Shown here piece by piece: positions 36,339 through 45,921 of a stretch of DNA of 64,000 bases. This stretch comes from Ligilactobacillus animalis KCTC 3501 = DSM 20602. Its GTDB lineage: Bacteria; Bacillota; Bacilli; Lactobacillales; Lactobacillaceae. Made by a program: the position numbers and the translations under genes. Under the pieces are notes generated by a model. It saw only the letters and a list, made by a program, of their open reading frames with translations. It did no database searches and was not told the DNA's origin. Position 1 is the first letter of the stretch. Every line of letters starts with the position of its first letter. The DNA lies in NCBI RefSeq assembly GCF_001434535.1, contig NZ_AYYW01000003.1, positions 159,191 to 223,190 of the forward strand, read 5' to 3'.

Positions 36339-36482
36339 AATGCATCCCTCCTAATAATTGCTTTTAAGAAAGATGGACATCCTAGGAGGAAGGTTACTGA
36401 TATATTAATACATTCGGACTACCAACCGAAATTGTGTTTTTACTTTCTTATTTACATTCTACGCACTGTATTTTTATTATAC
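36339..36482 (-). promoter_or_regulatory. Probable yjdF-motif riboswitch leader
   Basis: The minus-strand -10 TATAAT (36481-36476) leads to a roughly 130-nt leader. It contains TGCGTAGAATGTAAATA, a small hairpin CGGTTGGTAGTCCG (36428-36415), and CCTTCCTCC near 36390, which can pair with the AGGAGGG ribosome site at about 36350. That suggests control of translation start. The link to the known yjdF motif is by gene identity and general layout; I could not check the consensus. Confidence 0.55.
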
Positions 36483-36505
36483 AAGTATGCAGTATTTAAA
36501 AGAAA

Positions 36506-36553
36506 AGCACCTTATAATTATTAGAACTATATCTAACAATTATAAGGTACTTC
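36506..36553 (-). terminator. Terminator of guaA
   Basis: A 19-bp stem (AGTACCTTATAATT / AATTATAAGGTGCT plus TTAG/CTAA) is followed by TTTTCTTTT on the minus strand. Confidence 0.8.
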
Positions 36554-36588
36554 AAAATTTGGGGGCTATTTTAGTTCAAAAGTCCCTT

Positions 36589-38142
36589 CTATTCCCATTC
36601 GATCGTTGCCGGTGGCTTAGACGTGATGTCATAGACTACACGGTTAACGTGAGCTACTTCATTTACGATGCGCACGGAGATCTCTTGTAAGACATCCCAT
36701 GGGATCTTCGCAAAGTCAGCTGTCATCCCATCGATCGAAGTCACAGCACGGATCCCGACTGTGTAATCGTAAGTCCGGCCGTCACCCATAACACCAACAG
36801 AACGGATACCTGGTAACACTGTAAAGTATTGCCAAATTTCTTTATCTAAACCGTGCTTAGCGATCTCTTCACGCAAGATAAGGTCAGAGTCACGCACGAT
36901 CTGAAGTTTTTCTTCCGTGATCTCACCGATAACACGGATCCCAAGACCTGGGCCTGGGAATGGTTGACGCCAAACGAGTTCATGTGGCATCCCTAATTTT
37001 TCACCTAATTCGCGGACTTCATCCTTGAATAAGGTGTTCAATGGTTCGATCAATTCAAATTGCATATCTTCTGGCAACCCACCAACGTTATGGTGTGACT
37101 TGATCGTTTGCGCTGTATCTGTCCCAGATTCGATCACGTCAGTATAAAGTGTACCTTGAGCCAAGAAATCGATACCCTTGAGTTTAGTTGCTTCATCATC
37201 GAAGACACGGATAAATTCATTACCGATGATCTTACGTTTCTTTTCTGGATCAGAAACGCCAGCTAATTTATCCATAAAACGTTCTTTAGCATCAACTTTA
37301 ATGATATTTAAGCCAAATTTTCCACCTAGGCTTTCCATAACTTGTTCAGCTTCGCCTTTACGCAACAAGCCATGATCAACGAAGATCGAAGTCAATTGGT
37401 CACCGATCGCTTTGTGTAACAAGACACCAACAACCGAAGAATCGACCCCACCAGAAAGACCAAGCAAGACTTTACGATCACCGACTTGTTCTCTGATCTT
37501 AGCAATTTGCATGTCGATAAAGTCTTCCATTGACCAGTTATCACGAGCACCACAAACATCAAACGCAAAGTGACGTAAGATATCATTACCGTATTCACTG
37601 TTACGTACTTCTGGGTGGAATTGCAAAGCATAGAAATTCTTGGCTGTGTTAGCCATTGCTGAAATCGGGCAGTTTGCACTTGTAGCGGTAACTTCAAAAC
37701 CAGCTGGAACTTCTGTAACTAAGTCGCCGTGACTCATCCAAACAGTTTGTTCCTTAGGTAGATCTTTGAACATCACTGTATCAGCATCAGCCACTGTGAT
37801 CTCTGCTTTACCGTATTCCTTATTATCAGCGGCTTCAACTTTACCACCGAGTTCTTGTGTCATCAATTGCATCCCGTAGCAGATACCCAACACGGGGATA
37901 CCTAAATTAAAGATCTCAGGATCGACTTTAAATGCTCCCTCATCGTAGACACTGTTTGGACCTCCAGAGAAAATAATTCCCTTAGGCGCCATTTGCTTGA
38001 TCTCTTCAGCCGTGATCTTGTGTGATAATAATTCGGAGTAAATACCGAATTCACGGATCCGACGAGTGATCAATTGGTTATACTGGCTCCCAAAGTCCAA
38101 TACAATGATCTTGTCAAAAGCTTGCATGTCAACATTAGCCAA
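36589..38142 (-). CDS. guaA: GMP synthase (glutamine-hydrolysing)
   Basis: 517 residues, the usual length. The N-terminal class I glutaminase has the nucleophile Cys in GICYGMQLM and the His/Glu pair in FHPEV. The ATP-pyrophosphatase domain has the P-loop [10 protein letters not shown], and the C-terminal dimerisation domain ends KPPATIEWE. It aminates XMP to GMP. A TTG start at 38142 (MANVDMQAF) is chosen since GAGGTGA lies just upstream and it gives the normal length. The promoter at 38185-38213 precedes it. Confidence 0.95.
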   Translation of the reverse strand: MANVDMQAFDKIIVLDFGSQYNQLITRRIREFGIYSELLSHKITAEEIKQMAPKGIIFSGGPNSVYDEGAFKVDPEIFNLGIPVLGICYGMQLMTQELGGKVEAADNKEYGKAEITVADADTVMFKDLPKEQTVWMSHGDLVTEVPAGFEVTATSANCPISAMANTAKNFYALQFHPEVRNSEYGNDILRHFAFDVCGARDNWSMEDFIDMQIAKIREQVGDRKVLLGLSGGVDSSVVGVLLHKAIGDQLTSIFVDHGLLRKGEAEQVMESLGGKFGLNIIKVDAKERFMDKLAGVSDPEKKRKIIGNEFIRVFDDEATKLKGIDFLAQGTLYTDVIESGTDTAQTIKSHHNVGGLPEDMQFELIEPLNTLFKDEVRELGEKLGMPHELVWRQPFPGPGLGIRVIGEITEEKLQIVRDSDLILREEIAKHGLDKEIWQYFTVLPGIRSVGVMGDGRTYDYTVGIRAVTSIDGMTADFAKIPWDVLQEISVRIVNEVAHVNRVVYDITSKPPATIEWE

Positions 38143-38184
38143 GATATTCACCTCATCATAAAATTTTTGCATGTATTATCTTAC

Positions 38185-38213
38185 ATTGTACTCATTGAGT
38201 TAAGCTGGGTCAA
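38185..38213 (-). promoter_or_regulatory. guaA promoter
   Basis: On the minus strand TTGACC (38213-38208), a 17-bp spacer and TACAAT (38190-38185) lie about 43 bp before the TTG start. The short leader has no obvious riboswitch. Confidence 0.75.
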
Positions 38214-38278
38214 TCGTTTTTCACGTACATTTTTCATGAATTTAATTAAATTTTAGCTAGAACCCGAATAAACCTGCT

Positions 38279-39199
38279 CTAGTATTTGCGTAACAGCAAC
38301 TCATTTATCAAATGATTTTTCCCTTTAACGATGATCAAATCAGCACGATTTCTAGTCGGTAAGATATAATCGTGCAAATTAGGATGATCGATCTCATCCC
38401 AGACTTTAGCCGCCATCTCAAAAGCTTCTTCGCGATCTCCCAAAGCATAAGGATAGTAATAGTTCTTAGGGTCTTTAAATGCTGTATCTAGCAGCATCCC
38501 GAAGCGTTCCAAATACCACTGCTTGATGTCTTCTTCCTTAGCATCGACATAAATAGAAAAATCAAAGAAATCACTCACATAGATCTTCTGTTTACTTGGC
38601 AACTGCAAAACATTGATCCCTTCGACCAACAAGATATCTGGCGAAGCGATCTCTTCGTATTCACCGGGAATGATATCGTAGACCTCATGTGAATAAACGG
38701 GAGCCTTGGTAGGTAAATTATTCTTAACATCATTGATGAAACTGATCAATCGTTCCATATCATAACTCTCAGGAAAACCCTTGCGACTCATCAAGCCTTT
38801 TTTCTTTAACACCTTATTTGGATATAAAAAGCCATCAGTCGTGATCAATTCGACTTTTTTATCGGGATAAACTTCGCTGAGCAATGTCTTCAACAAACGC
38901 GCCGTCGTACTCTTACCGACAGCTACCGAACCCGCGATCCCCAAGATAAAGGGCACTTTATGCGGACGTATCCCTAAAAAATTTGCCTGATCATCTTGGA
39001 GCTTTTGATGAGTAGTCACAAACATCTTGAGCAGATAGATCAAAGGCATGTAAATATCGGCCACATCTGCAGTTGAAATACGGTCATTTAGCGATTTTAT
39101 CTTTTGCAGTTCAGCCTCAGTCAAAGGAGCGATATGGTCTTTATAAAAACCACTCCACTCTTTACGTGAGATCTTATAGTAATTTATTTGATTTTCCAT
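38279..39199 (-). CDS. coaA: Pantothenate kinase type I
   Basis: 306 residues, typical of CoaA. The P-loop GIAGSVAVGKST (about residues 90-101), the substrate segment TTDGFLYPN, LVEGINVLQ and the C-terminal ILPTRNRADLII are conserved. It phosphorylates pantothenate in the first step of CoA synthesis and is usually feedback-inhibited by CoA. It is transcribed alone, divergent from the GDSL esterase gene. Confidence 0.95.
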   Translation of the reverse strand: MENQINYYKISRKEWSGFYKDHIAPLTEAELQKIKSLNDRISTADVADIYMPLIYLLKMFVTTHQKLQDDQANFLGIRPHKVPFILGIAGSVAVGKSTTARLLKTLLSEVYPDKKVELITTDGFLYPNKVLKKKGLMSRKGFPESYDMERLISFINDVKNNLPTKAPVYSHEVYDIIPGEYEEIASPDILLVEGINVLQLPSKQKIYVSDFFDFSIYVDAKEEDIKQWYLERFGMLLDTAFKDPKNYYYPYALGDREEAFEMAAKVWDEIDHPNLHDYILPTRNRADLIIVKGKNHLINELLLRKY

Positions 39200-39291
39200 G
39201 CGTATTATTTCCTTGTATAGCGTTTTCTATCTTATAATAGACAATTATAGCACGGATTTTGTATAAATTTACCAATAAAGGAAGCGGAAAC

Positions 39292-39855
39292 ATGACTAAA
39301 GTAGTATTATTCGGTGATAGTTTAACAGCAGGGGGCGTTGATGGTCATTCAAGTCCGATCTTTACCCGACTTTTAGAGGATAAATTCCCTGATGTTGAAT
39401 TCATCAACCGTGGTTTACCTGGTGATCAAACACGTAATGCCTGCAAACGACTACGTGAGGATGTCTTAAATGAGGTCCCCGATATCGTAGTGATCTTCTT
39501 TGGCACCAATGATGTTTCCAGCAAAGAAGTCTTCTTGGCTAATTACCACAACAATTTAGCTTATATGCTGACCTGCATCAGTCCTAATAAATGTCTCTTG
39601 GTCACACCGGGGATCGCGGGGCCAACGCGCGCCAATCTGCGACCACTTTCCAAGATGGAGCAGTATGCTAAAGAGACTTTGACTGTCGCAAAGGAATTCG
39701 AGATCCCTGCCCTAGATTGGTTTGATTACTGTAAGACAAAAGATCCAAAAGAACTACTTCAAGAAGATGATCTACATTATTCCAAGAAAGCTTACCAGTA
39801 TCTCGTCGATCAACTCGAGCCTCTCTTAAAAGCAAAGCTCGCAAACTTAAACTAG
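39292..39855 (+). CDS. SGNH/GDSL-family esterase
   Basis: 187 residues, no signal peptide. Block I VVLFGDSLTAGG (nucleophile Ser), block II Gly in NRGLPGDQTRN, block III FFGTNDVSS (Asn) and block V DDLHYSKKAY (Asp-x-x-His) are all present. It resembles the isoamyl-acetate-hydrolysing esterase group. ATG 39292 is preferred because AAAGGAAGCGG precedes it; an upstream in-frame start lacks a ribosome site. The natural ester substrate is unknown. Confidence 0.85.
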   Translation: MTKVVLFGDSLTAGGVDGHSSPIFTRLLEDKFPDVEFINRGLPGDQTRNACKRLREDVLNEVPDIVVIFFGTNDVSSKEVFLANYHNNLAYMLTCISPNKCLLVTPGIAGPTRANLRPLSKMEQYAKETLTVAKEFEIPALDWFDYCKTKDPKELLQEDDLHYSKKAYQYLVDQLEPLLKAKLANLN

Positions 39856-40090
39856 AGTGTGAAACAATGCGGGTAGTGCCGTACAGATAATGGGAAATCA
39901 AGCATAATGCGCTTTTTGCATTCTGCTTGATTTTTTATTATCTGCTAGGTGCTGCTTTGTCGAACACGTTTCAATAGAGTGTGAAACATGCCGTATAAAT
40001 AGCTAAGGATCAGCATGATGCATTTTTTGCATCGTGGTGATTTTTTTATTATCTGCTAGATGCTGTCAGCTTTACACACGTATTTGATAA
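39855..40090. repeat. Two tandem palindromic elements (F1, F2)
   Basis: Both units open with GAGTGTGAAACA (39854 and 39976) and end with ATTATCTGCTAGNTGCTG and a distal ACACGT (F1 39967, F2 40077). F1 has a hairpin AGATAAT...GCATAATGC with GCATTCTGC...ATTATCT; F2 has ATCAGCATGATGCA with TGCATCGTGGTGAT. Their centre (GC-N5-7-GC, T-rich loop) resembles that of element A, so they appear to be a subtype of the same family. They fill most of the 311-bp gap between the esterase and helD genes. Confidence 0.75.
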
Positions 40091-40136
40091 TGTGTCTCGT
40101 AAAATATGTGAAGACGAATGTAGCGATCAAAAAAAT

Positions 40137-40166
40137 AAGCCACCTCAGTGAGGCAGCTTACTGTGC
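40137..40166 (-). terminator. Terminator of helD
   Basis: AAGCTGCCTC / GAGGTGGCTT hairpin followed by ATTTTTTT on the minus strand. Confidence 0.85.
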
Positions 40167-42467
40167 TTAACGTTTGATCAAATGATATAATTTTTTATCC
40201 ACAGTTGCAAACAATGGGGATAACTCTTTGATGGCTAAAATATCCAATTGATGCATTGCCCGTGAACAGATCGTATAGACCAGCTGACGTTCGCTCTCAT
40301 CATGGTAATTTTTTTGATCGGCATTCCACATGATGACTGCATCAAATTCGAGCCCTTTAGCTAAATAAGATGGCACGATCAAAGTTCCAGCGACCAAACG
40401 CTGATTTTCCGTGCGGATCAGCGTCGTTTTGACGCCTTTAGCTTGCAACAAGTTAAAGAGTTCTTCACATTCTTCCAAACTCTTCCCGATGATCGCCGTT
40501 GTCTGTTTCGCAGCATCATTTTTAGCTAAAATATCCACAACATCATTCACTAAAGCATCTTTGTCCTGGTCAACAATGATCGTTGGTTTCTTCCCGTTAC
40601 GCTCAAAAGTCGTCACTTTTTCACCGTTGACTAAGACTTCCTTGGTAAAGTCCGTGATCTGTTGGGTCGAACGATATGAGGTCGTCAACTGCACGACTTT
40701 TGTCTTTTCTTTTGGAAACATCGTGCTTAGCTCGCTCAAAAGTGTATGACTGTTTTCCTTCGTAAAGATCGCTTGATTCAAATCACCGAGCATCGTAAAT
40801 TTAGCCCGCGGAAATTGGGTTTTGAGATACGCCAATTGAAAGGCCGTATAGTCTTGGATCTCATCGATAAAGACATGCTTGATATCACGTTCACCCTTCT
40901 TACCCGTGATCCGATCATATAGGTAAAGATATGGCGTTACATCGGTCAAGGATAAACGCCGCTGTTTGAGCATGCTGATCGTCTTTTCGATACCCGCTTC
41001 CCACTCTGCTTTAGTCAGCTCAAATTCGCTTAGATCCAACAATTCCGGTACACTGCGTAAGAAATGCACATATTGGGCATTGATGTTTAAGAAACGATTT
41101 CGCATGATCGCAACTTGGATCTTTTTGTAGTCTTGCATGACATATTGGCGCGCTAAGAAATTCAGCTCTTTATCGCCATTTTCAAAATTACGCGGTTGAT
41201 CGCCATACAACTCATTTAGTTGTTGTTGGGAAAGATCTTGGACCGCTTTTTGAACTTCATCGGTTTTCGCCGCTTGAGCAACTTTAGAATTTAGGCGCTT
41301 GATCAAAGCTTCCTTAGTCGCACTCAAGCGATTTCCTAAATGATAATTTTCATTAAAGCTGTAGTAGATATCTCTGATTTCTTTTTTAGAGAAGAAAATT
41401 TCACCATTGTGCATGATGTTTTTGAAACGCATCCCACTTTTTTCAAGGTAATTACTGTAAGCTGTCGCAACTTTAAAAAATTTCAAACTATCCTTAACAG
41501 CCTTGATCTTTTGGTCGATACCTTGGTTTTCTTCTTCAAAACGTTCTTGTAGTGTTTCAACTCGAACTTTTGGTAAACGTCGATTGGTAAATTGATGATA
41601 GGTCATCTGCACCATATTTTGTTCCCCTAATTCGGGTAAAACTTGGTCGATATAGTCATTGAACAACTGGTTCGGTGAAAAAAGCACTACTTGACCGGAG
41701 TTGAGATTGCCCCGATAGCGATACAAGAGATACGCCACTCGTTGTAAAACAGCCGAGGTCTTACCCGAACCAGCTGCCCCTTGAACAAATAACAACTCTG
41801 AATCGGTATCACGGATGATCTTATTTTGTTCTTTTTGGATCGTCGTCACGATACTTCTCATCTTCGTGTCGGAACCTTCATCTAGGACTTCCAACAACAT
41901 CTGATCTCCCACAGTTTCATCCGTATCAAATAGCGTTACGATCTTGCCATCTTCGACCATGAATTGGCGTTTTAATTCGAGTTCGACTTCACGCTTGCCC
42001 ACGGGTGTCGTGTACTCAACTTTGCCTAACCCACCGTCATAGTAAACACTTGAGATCGGAGCCCGCCAGTCATAGACTAAAAAGCGGTCCTTTTCATCAG
42101 AAAATGAAGCTAACCCGATATAGATCTTTTCTTGTTTTTGTTCACCTTGTTCTTTGATGTCGACCCGGGCAAAATATGGCTTTTTCTCCATCTTTTCGAG
42201 CACATCTAAACGTTTGGCGGCTTGCGTTCGGTTATTTTCCCGTTCGGCTAATTGCTGTTGTTGTTGGCGCACAGTTAGAGCGGTCTCCATCATCCCCGAA
42301 TAAGTCCCCGTCTTGATACGGAGATTATTCTTAAAATCATCTTGGATCGCTTGTGCATCGCTTTTGGCGGTAGCTATATTTTTTTGCGCCTTTTTTTGCG
42401 CTTGCTTGATCTGATCGACCACCCGATCCATGCGTTTTTGTTCTTGTTGCTTAATACTTTCAGCCAT
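40167..42467 (-). CDS. helD: HelD, RNA polymerase recycling ATPase
   Basis: 766 residues of the UvrD/Rep-like superfamily 1 group. A long N-terminal coiled-coil arm (1-120) leads to the P-loop FVQGAAGSGKTSAVLQR (about residue 230), Walker B VFIDEIQDY, TMLGDLNQAIF and the C-terminal TLIVPSYLAKGLEFDAVI. HelD enters RNA polymerase channels and frees stalled enzyme from DNA. It is monocistronic and divergent from the antiporter gene. Confidence 0.92.
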   Translation of the reverse strand: MAESIKQQEQKRMDRVVDQIKQAQKKAQKNIATAKSDAQAIQDDFKNNLRIKTGTYSGMMETALTVRQQQQQLAERENNRTQAAKRLDVLEKMEKKPYFARVDIKEQGEQKQEKIYIGLASFSDEKDRFLVYDWRAPISSVYYDGGLGKVEYTTPVGKREVELELKRQFMVEDGKIVTLFDTDETVGDQMLLEVLDEGSDTKMRSIVTTIQKEQNKIIRDTDSELLFVQGAAGSGKTSAVLQRVAYLLYRYRGNLNSGQVVLFSPNQLFNDYIDQVLPELGEQNMVQMTYHQFTNRRLPKVRVETLQERFEEENQGIDQKIKAVKDSLKFFKVATAYSNYLEKSGMRFKNIMHNGEIFFSKKEIRDIYYSFNENYHLGNRLSATKEALIKRLNSKVAQAAKTDEVQKAVQDLSQQQLNELYGDQPRNFENGDKELNFLARQYVMQDYKKIQVAIMRNRFLNINAQYVHFLRSVPELLDLSEFELTKAEWEAGIEKTISMLKQRRLSLTDVTPYLYLYDRITGKKGERDIKHVFIDEIQDYTAFQLAYLKTQFPRAKFTMLGDLNQAIFTKENSHTLLSELSTMFPKEKTKVVQLTTSYRSTQQITDFTKEVLVNGEKVTTFERNGKKPTIIVDQDKDALVNDVVDILAKNDAAKQTTAIIGKSLEECEELFNLLQAKGVKTTLIRTENQRLVAGTLIVPSYLAKGLEFDAVIMWNADQKNYHDESERQLVYTICSRAMHQLDILAIKELSPLFATVDKKLYHLIKR

Positions 42468-42595
42468 TATTTACCCTCCGCTCAAACAAATTTTCGATAT
42501 TCTATTGTAGCATATCTATTTTTCTTTGTCGTGTTTTTGAACTCAAGGAAATGATTGTGTATAATGAAACAAACATTTTCTAAGGAGGAAATCTC

Positions 42596-44461
42596 ATGTC
42601 AGTTTCTGTACTGATAGTTACACTCGTGGCATTTGTCACCCCGATGGTCTTACAACGCTTTAAGATCAGCGTTTTACCGACCGCAGTAGCAGAAGTGCTC
42701 GTCGGGATCGTGATCGGTAAAAGTGGCTTTGACCTGGTTCAAACTGAAGGTGTCTTAAGCTTTCTTTCAAATTACGGGGTCATTTTCTTACTTTTCTTGA
42801 GTGGTATGGAGATCGATTTTTCACTTTTCAAGAAAAATAACGGGCCACTTACCCCGCTGGCACGCAAAAAAGCAGCTAATGCTCCCTCAACTTCTCCCGT
42901 TCAAGTAGCTGTCGTTGCCTATGGTGGTAGTTTGTTGATGGCTTTAGCCTTAGCTTTACTATTTAAATTCTCGGGTCTATTCAGTAACTTTGCCCTGGCA
43001 GCGATCCTGTTTTCAACGGTTGCGTTAGGGGTCGTGATCGCTGTTTTGAAAGAAAATGAATTGTTAAACAAACCACTCGGCCAAGCTCTACTACTGATCG
43101 CAGTCCTCGGTGAGATCGTTCCACTACTATGTCTGACCGTTTACAGTTCATTTGTTTCCGGCAAAGGTGAAAGCGCATGGTTGATCTTCTTACTTTTCAT
43201 CGTCGGAGCTTTGATCTTCAAGCGTTTCCGGAGTTTCTTCACTTCGCTAGATGAGATCAACAAATCGACTACACAAATCGACATTCGCTTAGCTTTACTG
43301 GTCATCACCACGTTAGTCGTTTTAGCCGAATCGGTCGGGGCTGAAGATATCTTAGGGGCATTTATCGCGGGGATCGTGATCAAATTGCTCCAACCAGCTC
43401 ACAGTACTCAAGAAAAGCTCGATGCGATCGGCTATGGGATCTTTATTCCTTTCTTTTTCATCTTAACTGGGGCCAAGATCGACATTCCAGGCCTACTAGG
43501 TTCACCTAAAACATTGATCTTGATCCCGCTGTTTTTTGCGGCTTATGTTTTGGCTAAAGTTCCAGCTTACTTTGGCTTGCGTCAACGCTTCAAGCGGATC
43601 AATGCTTTAGCTGGTGCGATGCTTTCTCAAACAACGATCACTTTAGTTCTGGCTACTTTGACGGTCGCTCAAAACTTAAAAGTCATTACAAGCGAACAAT
43701 CAGGGGCCTTCATTTTAGCCGCTGTTGTAAGTTGTATCTTAGGACCGCTTGTCTTTAATAAATTGCACAAGCCTGAACCGGAAGATCTCAAAAAGACCAA
43801 AGTTACGATCATTGGGGTCAACTTGGTCACGATCAATACAGCTGAACAGCTAAATGAAGATTGGTATGACATCCAAATGTATACCAACTGGAAAAAGAAT
43901 TATAAAACCTATGACTATCGTGACAATGTGCACCTGGTCGATAGTCTTGAACCAAAAGATCTCATTAAAGAACAGATCTTTGATACTGATATCCTGGTCT
44001 TAGGTCACTCTGATGTTGATATCAACTATTCTTTAGCTTTAGCTGCGAAAGAATACGGCGTTGAACGCGTTTTGACTCGGATCCAAAATAGCGATCCGAC
44101 GAGCATGGCAGAAATGGATAAACGCCTCTCTGACGCAGGGGTCGAATTCTTTACGACTTTTGCTACCACTGTTGGCATGATGCGGGCGATCATCGAATCC
44201 CCATCGACCCTTGATTTGATCACTGGTGATTCACGTTTATACGAAGTCGTTGTGCGTAACTCCAAATTTGCTGGGCTTGAATTACGCAAATTACCATTTA
44301 TCAAAGAGATCACTGTCAGCCGGATCTTCCGTCACCATAAAGCGATCCCGGTCAATGGTAATACACAGATCCAAGTTGGTGACCACTTATTGTTCTCGGC
44401 TAACAAAGATGTTGTTAACGATATCCGTAAAAAGATCAGTAAACTAAATGATTATGAATAA
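42596..44461 (+). CDS. CPA2-family cation:proton antiporter with RCK domains
   Basis: 621 residues. About twelve membrane segments (1-395) of the Na+/H+ exchanger fold contain the ion-binding region EDILGAFIAGIVI. A cytosolic RCK/TrkA-N domain follows (about 400-525; NAD-type fold with GHSDVDINYSLALAAKE), then a TrkA-C domain (about 530-615; VVRNSKFAGLELRKLPF). It exchanges K+ or Na+ for H+ with gating by a nucleotide ligand, as in KefB/KhaA types. The ion is not determined by sequence. AAGGAGG is the ribosome site. Confidence 0.88.
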   Translation: MSVSVLIVTLVAFVTPMVLQRFKISVLPTAVAEVLVGIVIGKSGFDLVQTEGVLSFLSNYGVIFLLFLSGMEIDFSLFKKNNGPLTPLARKKAANAPSTSPVQVAVVAYGGSLLMALALALLFKFSGLFSNFALAAILFSTVALGVVIAVLKENELLNKPLGQALLLIAVLGEIVPLLCLTVYSSFVSGKGESAWLIFLLFIVGALIFKRFRSFFTSLDEINKSTTQIDIRLALLVITTLVVLAESVGAEDILGAFIAGIVIKLLQPAHSTQEKLDAIGYGIFIPFFFILTGAKIDIPGLLGSPKTLILIPLFFAAYVLAKVPAYFGLRQRFKRINALAGAMLSQTTITLVLATLTVAQNLKVITSEQSGAFILAAVVSCILGPLVFNKLHKPEPEDLKKTKVTIIGVNLVTINTAEQLNEDWYDIQMYTNWKKNYKTYDYRDNVHLVDSLEPKDLIKEQIFDTDILVLGHSDVDINYSLALAAKEYGVERVLTRIQNSDPTSMAEMDKRLSDAGVEFFTTFATTVGMMRAIIESPSTLDLITGDSRLYEVVVRNSKFAGLELRKLPFIKEITVSRIFRHHKAIPVNGNTQIQVGDHLLFSANKDVVNDIRKKISKLNDYE

Positions 44462-44470
44462 ATAAACCAT

Positions 44471-44505
44471 GACACGCAACATTAATTTGTTTGCGTGTCT
44501 TTTTG
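44471..44505 (+). terminator. Terminator of the antiporter gene
   Basis: GACACGCAA pairs with TTTGCGTGTC, followed by TTTTTG. Confidence 0.85.
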
Positions 44506-44561
44506 TATACCGCTTTCATGGTATAATTAAGACAAATATATTTGTTATGGGAGGAATTTTT

Positions 44562-45233
44562 ATGGCATATTCGATCTACTTTGTCCGCCATGGACAGACT
44601 TATCTCAACCGCTACAATAAGATCCAAGGCTGGTGTGATTCACCTTTGACCCCCAAAGGAATAGAAGATGGGCATCAAGCTGGTAAAAGACTCGCCCACC
44701 TCAACTTTGCCCATGCCTTTCACAGTGACACAAATCGCGCGGCGCGGACATGTCGCTATATCCTAGAAGAAAATGTTGCTAGTGCTGAAGATCTGACCCC
44801 AAAAGCTTTGCCGAGTTTTCGAGAACAAAACTTTGGCTATTTTGAAGGTAGTGACACTAGCCAAGCCTGGTTGATGATCGGAGCAGATCATGGTTGTCGG
44901 ACCTTTAATGACATCATCACCAAGTACTCGATCGAAAAAGCACGTGATTTTACCAAAGAAGTCGATCCCTTCCATGATGCAGAAAATAACGCTGAATACT
45001 GGCAACGAGTCGATCAAGGTTTTGAATATCTCGACCAGATCGCGTCAGATGGCGACAAGATCTTGCTTGTGGCCCATTCAACTTTGATCCGCAGTTTGAC
45101 CTCACGCTTTGCCCCTGAAGTCGACATTACAGTCAGTCCCAAGAATGGTTCTGTGACTCGGTTTGATGTGGACGATAACGGTAAGATCAAATTAGCATAC
45201 TTCAATCGCTATCAAGATGACGCTAAATATTGA
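44562..45233 (+). CDS. Histidine phosphatase superfamily protein
   Basis: 223 residues. The catalytic RHG motif is in IYFVRHGQTYLNRYNKIQGW; the second His is in LLVAHSTLIRSL, and the acid/base Glu lies in SFREQNFGYFEG. It belongs to the phosphoglycerate-mutase-like phosphatases; the substrate is unknown. ATG 44562 follows GGGAGG; a longer frame exists but overlaps the upstream terminator, so it is excluded. Confidence 0.88.
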   Translation: MAYSIYFVRHGQTYLNRYNKIQGWCDSPLTPKGIEDGHQAGKRLAHLNFAHAFHSDTNRAARTCRYILEENVASAEDLTPKALPSFREQNFGYFEGSDTSQAWLMIGADHGCRTFNDIITKYSIEKARDFTKEVDPFHDAENNAEYWQRVDQGFEYLDQIASDGDKILLVAHSTLIRSLTSRFAPEVDITVSPKNGSVTRFDVDDNGKIKLAYFNRYQDDAKY

Positions 45234-45253
45234 TATCCCCTACAAAAAAGTAG

Positions 45254-45298
45254 AAAAGCCTACTTGAATTTCTTAAACAAAAAATTCAAGCAGGTTTT
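45254..45298. terminator. Bidirectional terminator
   Basis: AAAAGCCTACTTGAATTT pairs with AATTCAAGCAGGTTTT, serving the two converging genes. Confidence 0.85.
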
Positions 45299-45917
45299 AC
45301 TTATTGATCTGAGATAAGATAATTTTTAGCACCTCATTTAATTTATCCCCTTTTTCTCGATGCTTAAACCCAATAAGTTTATGTACTTTCATATTATTTT
45401 TTAAAATATCAAACTGAATTATCGGTGTAGTTTCGTCTGCGGAACCTTGAATAAACAATATTGGCGAGTTAACTCTCTTTTTTTGAACGATCTCAAAAAA
45501 ATCAGTTGCACCTTTATCCATATACTCTTTTAACCATGATCTTTCTGTTGAAAACAGATATTGATACCTTAAACTAATAAATCCACTAACAACAATAACT
45601 TCTTTAATCCTAGAAATATCTGTTAATAAGCTTGCTAAATATCCGCCATAACTATCCCCTAAAACATATAAAATATACTCACTGTATTTTTCGATAACTG
45701 CAAAAATTTTACATCTTACGAATTTTAAATCCGTAGTTCCACCTTCGCCAGATACCAAAGGATAATTCACTATGACCACATTGATTTTATTTTTTAATAA
45801 ATATTTTACGAATGGATCATCATCCTCGTTTTTAATACTAAAATCAGGTCCCCCATGTAAATATACAACTATTTTTTTTGAAAAAAAGTATATATACTCT
45901 ATTATTTCTTTTTCCAT
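45297..45917 (-). CDS. Alpha/beta hydrolase in an ABC exporter module
   Basis: 206 residues, AT-rich. LHGGPDFS forms the oxyanion region, GDSYGGYLAS the nucleophile elbow; Asp is in QGSADETTP and the late His in GFKHREKGD, so a full triad is visible. It resembles small S9-type peptidase/esterases. It lies 4 bp after the permease gene in a three-gene operon, so it may process or detoxify the exporter's cargo. That link is inference. Confidence 0.75.
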   Translation of the reverse strand: MEKEIIEYIYFFSKKIVVYLHGGPDFSIKNEDDDPFVKYLLKNKINVVIVNYPLVSGEGGTTDLKFVRCKIFAVIEKYSEYILYVLGDSYGGYLASLLTDISRIKEVIVVSGFISLRYQYLFSTERSWLKEYMDKGATDFFEIVQKKRVNSPILFIQGSADETTPIIQFDILKNNMKVHKLIGFKHREKGDKLNEVLKIILSQINK

Positions 45918-45921
45918 TAGA

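Noticed and set aside
37178..37697. Other frames overlapping guaA
   Set aside because: They overlap a complete, highly conserved guaA gene and have no ribosome site or recognisable motif.
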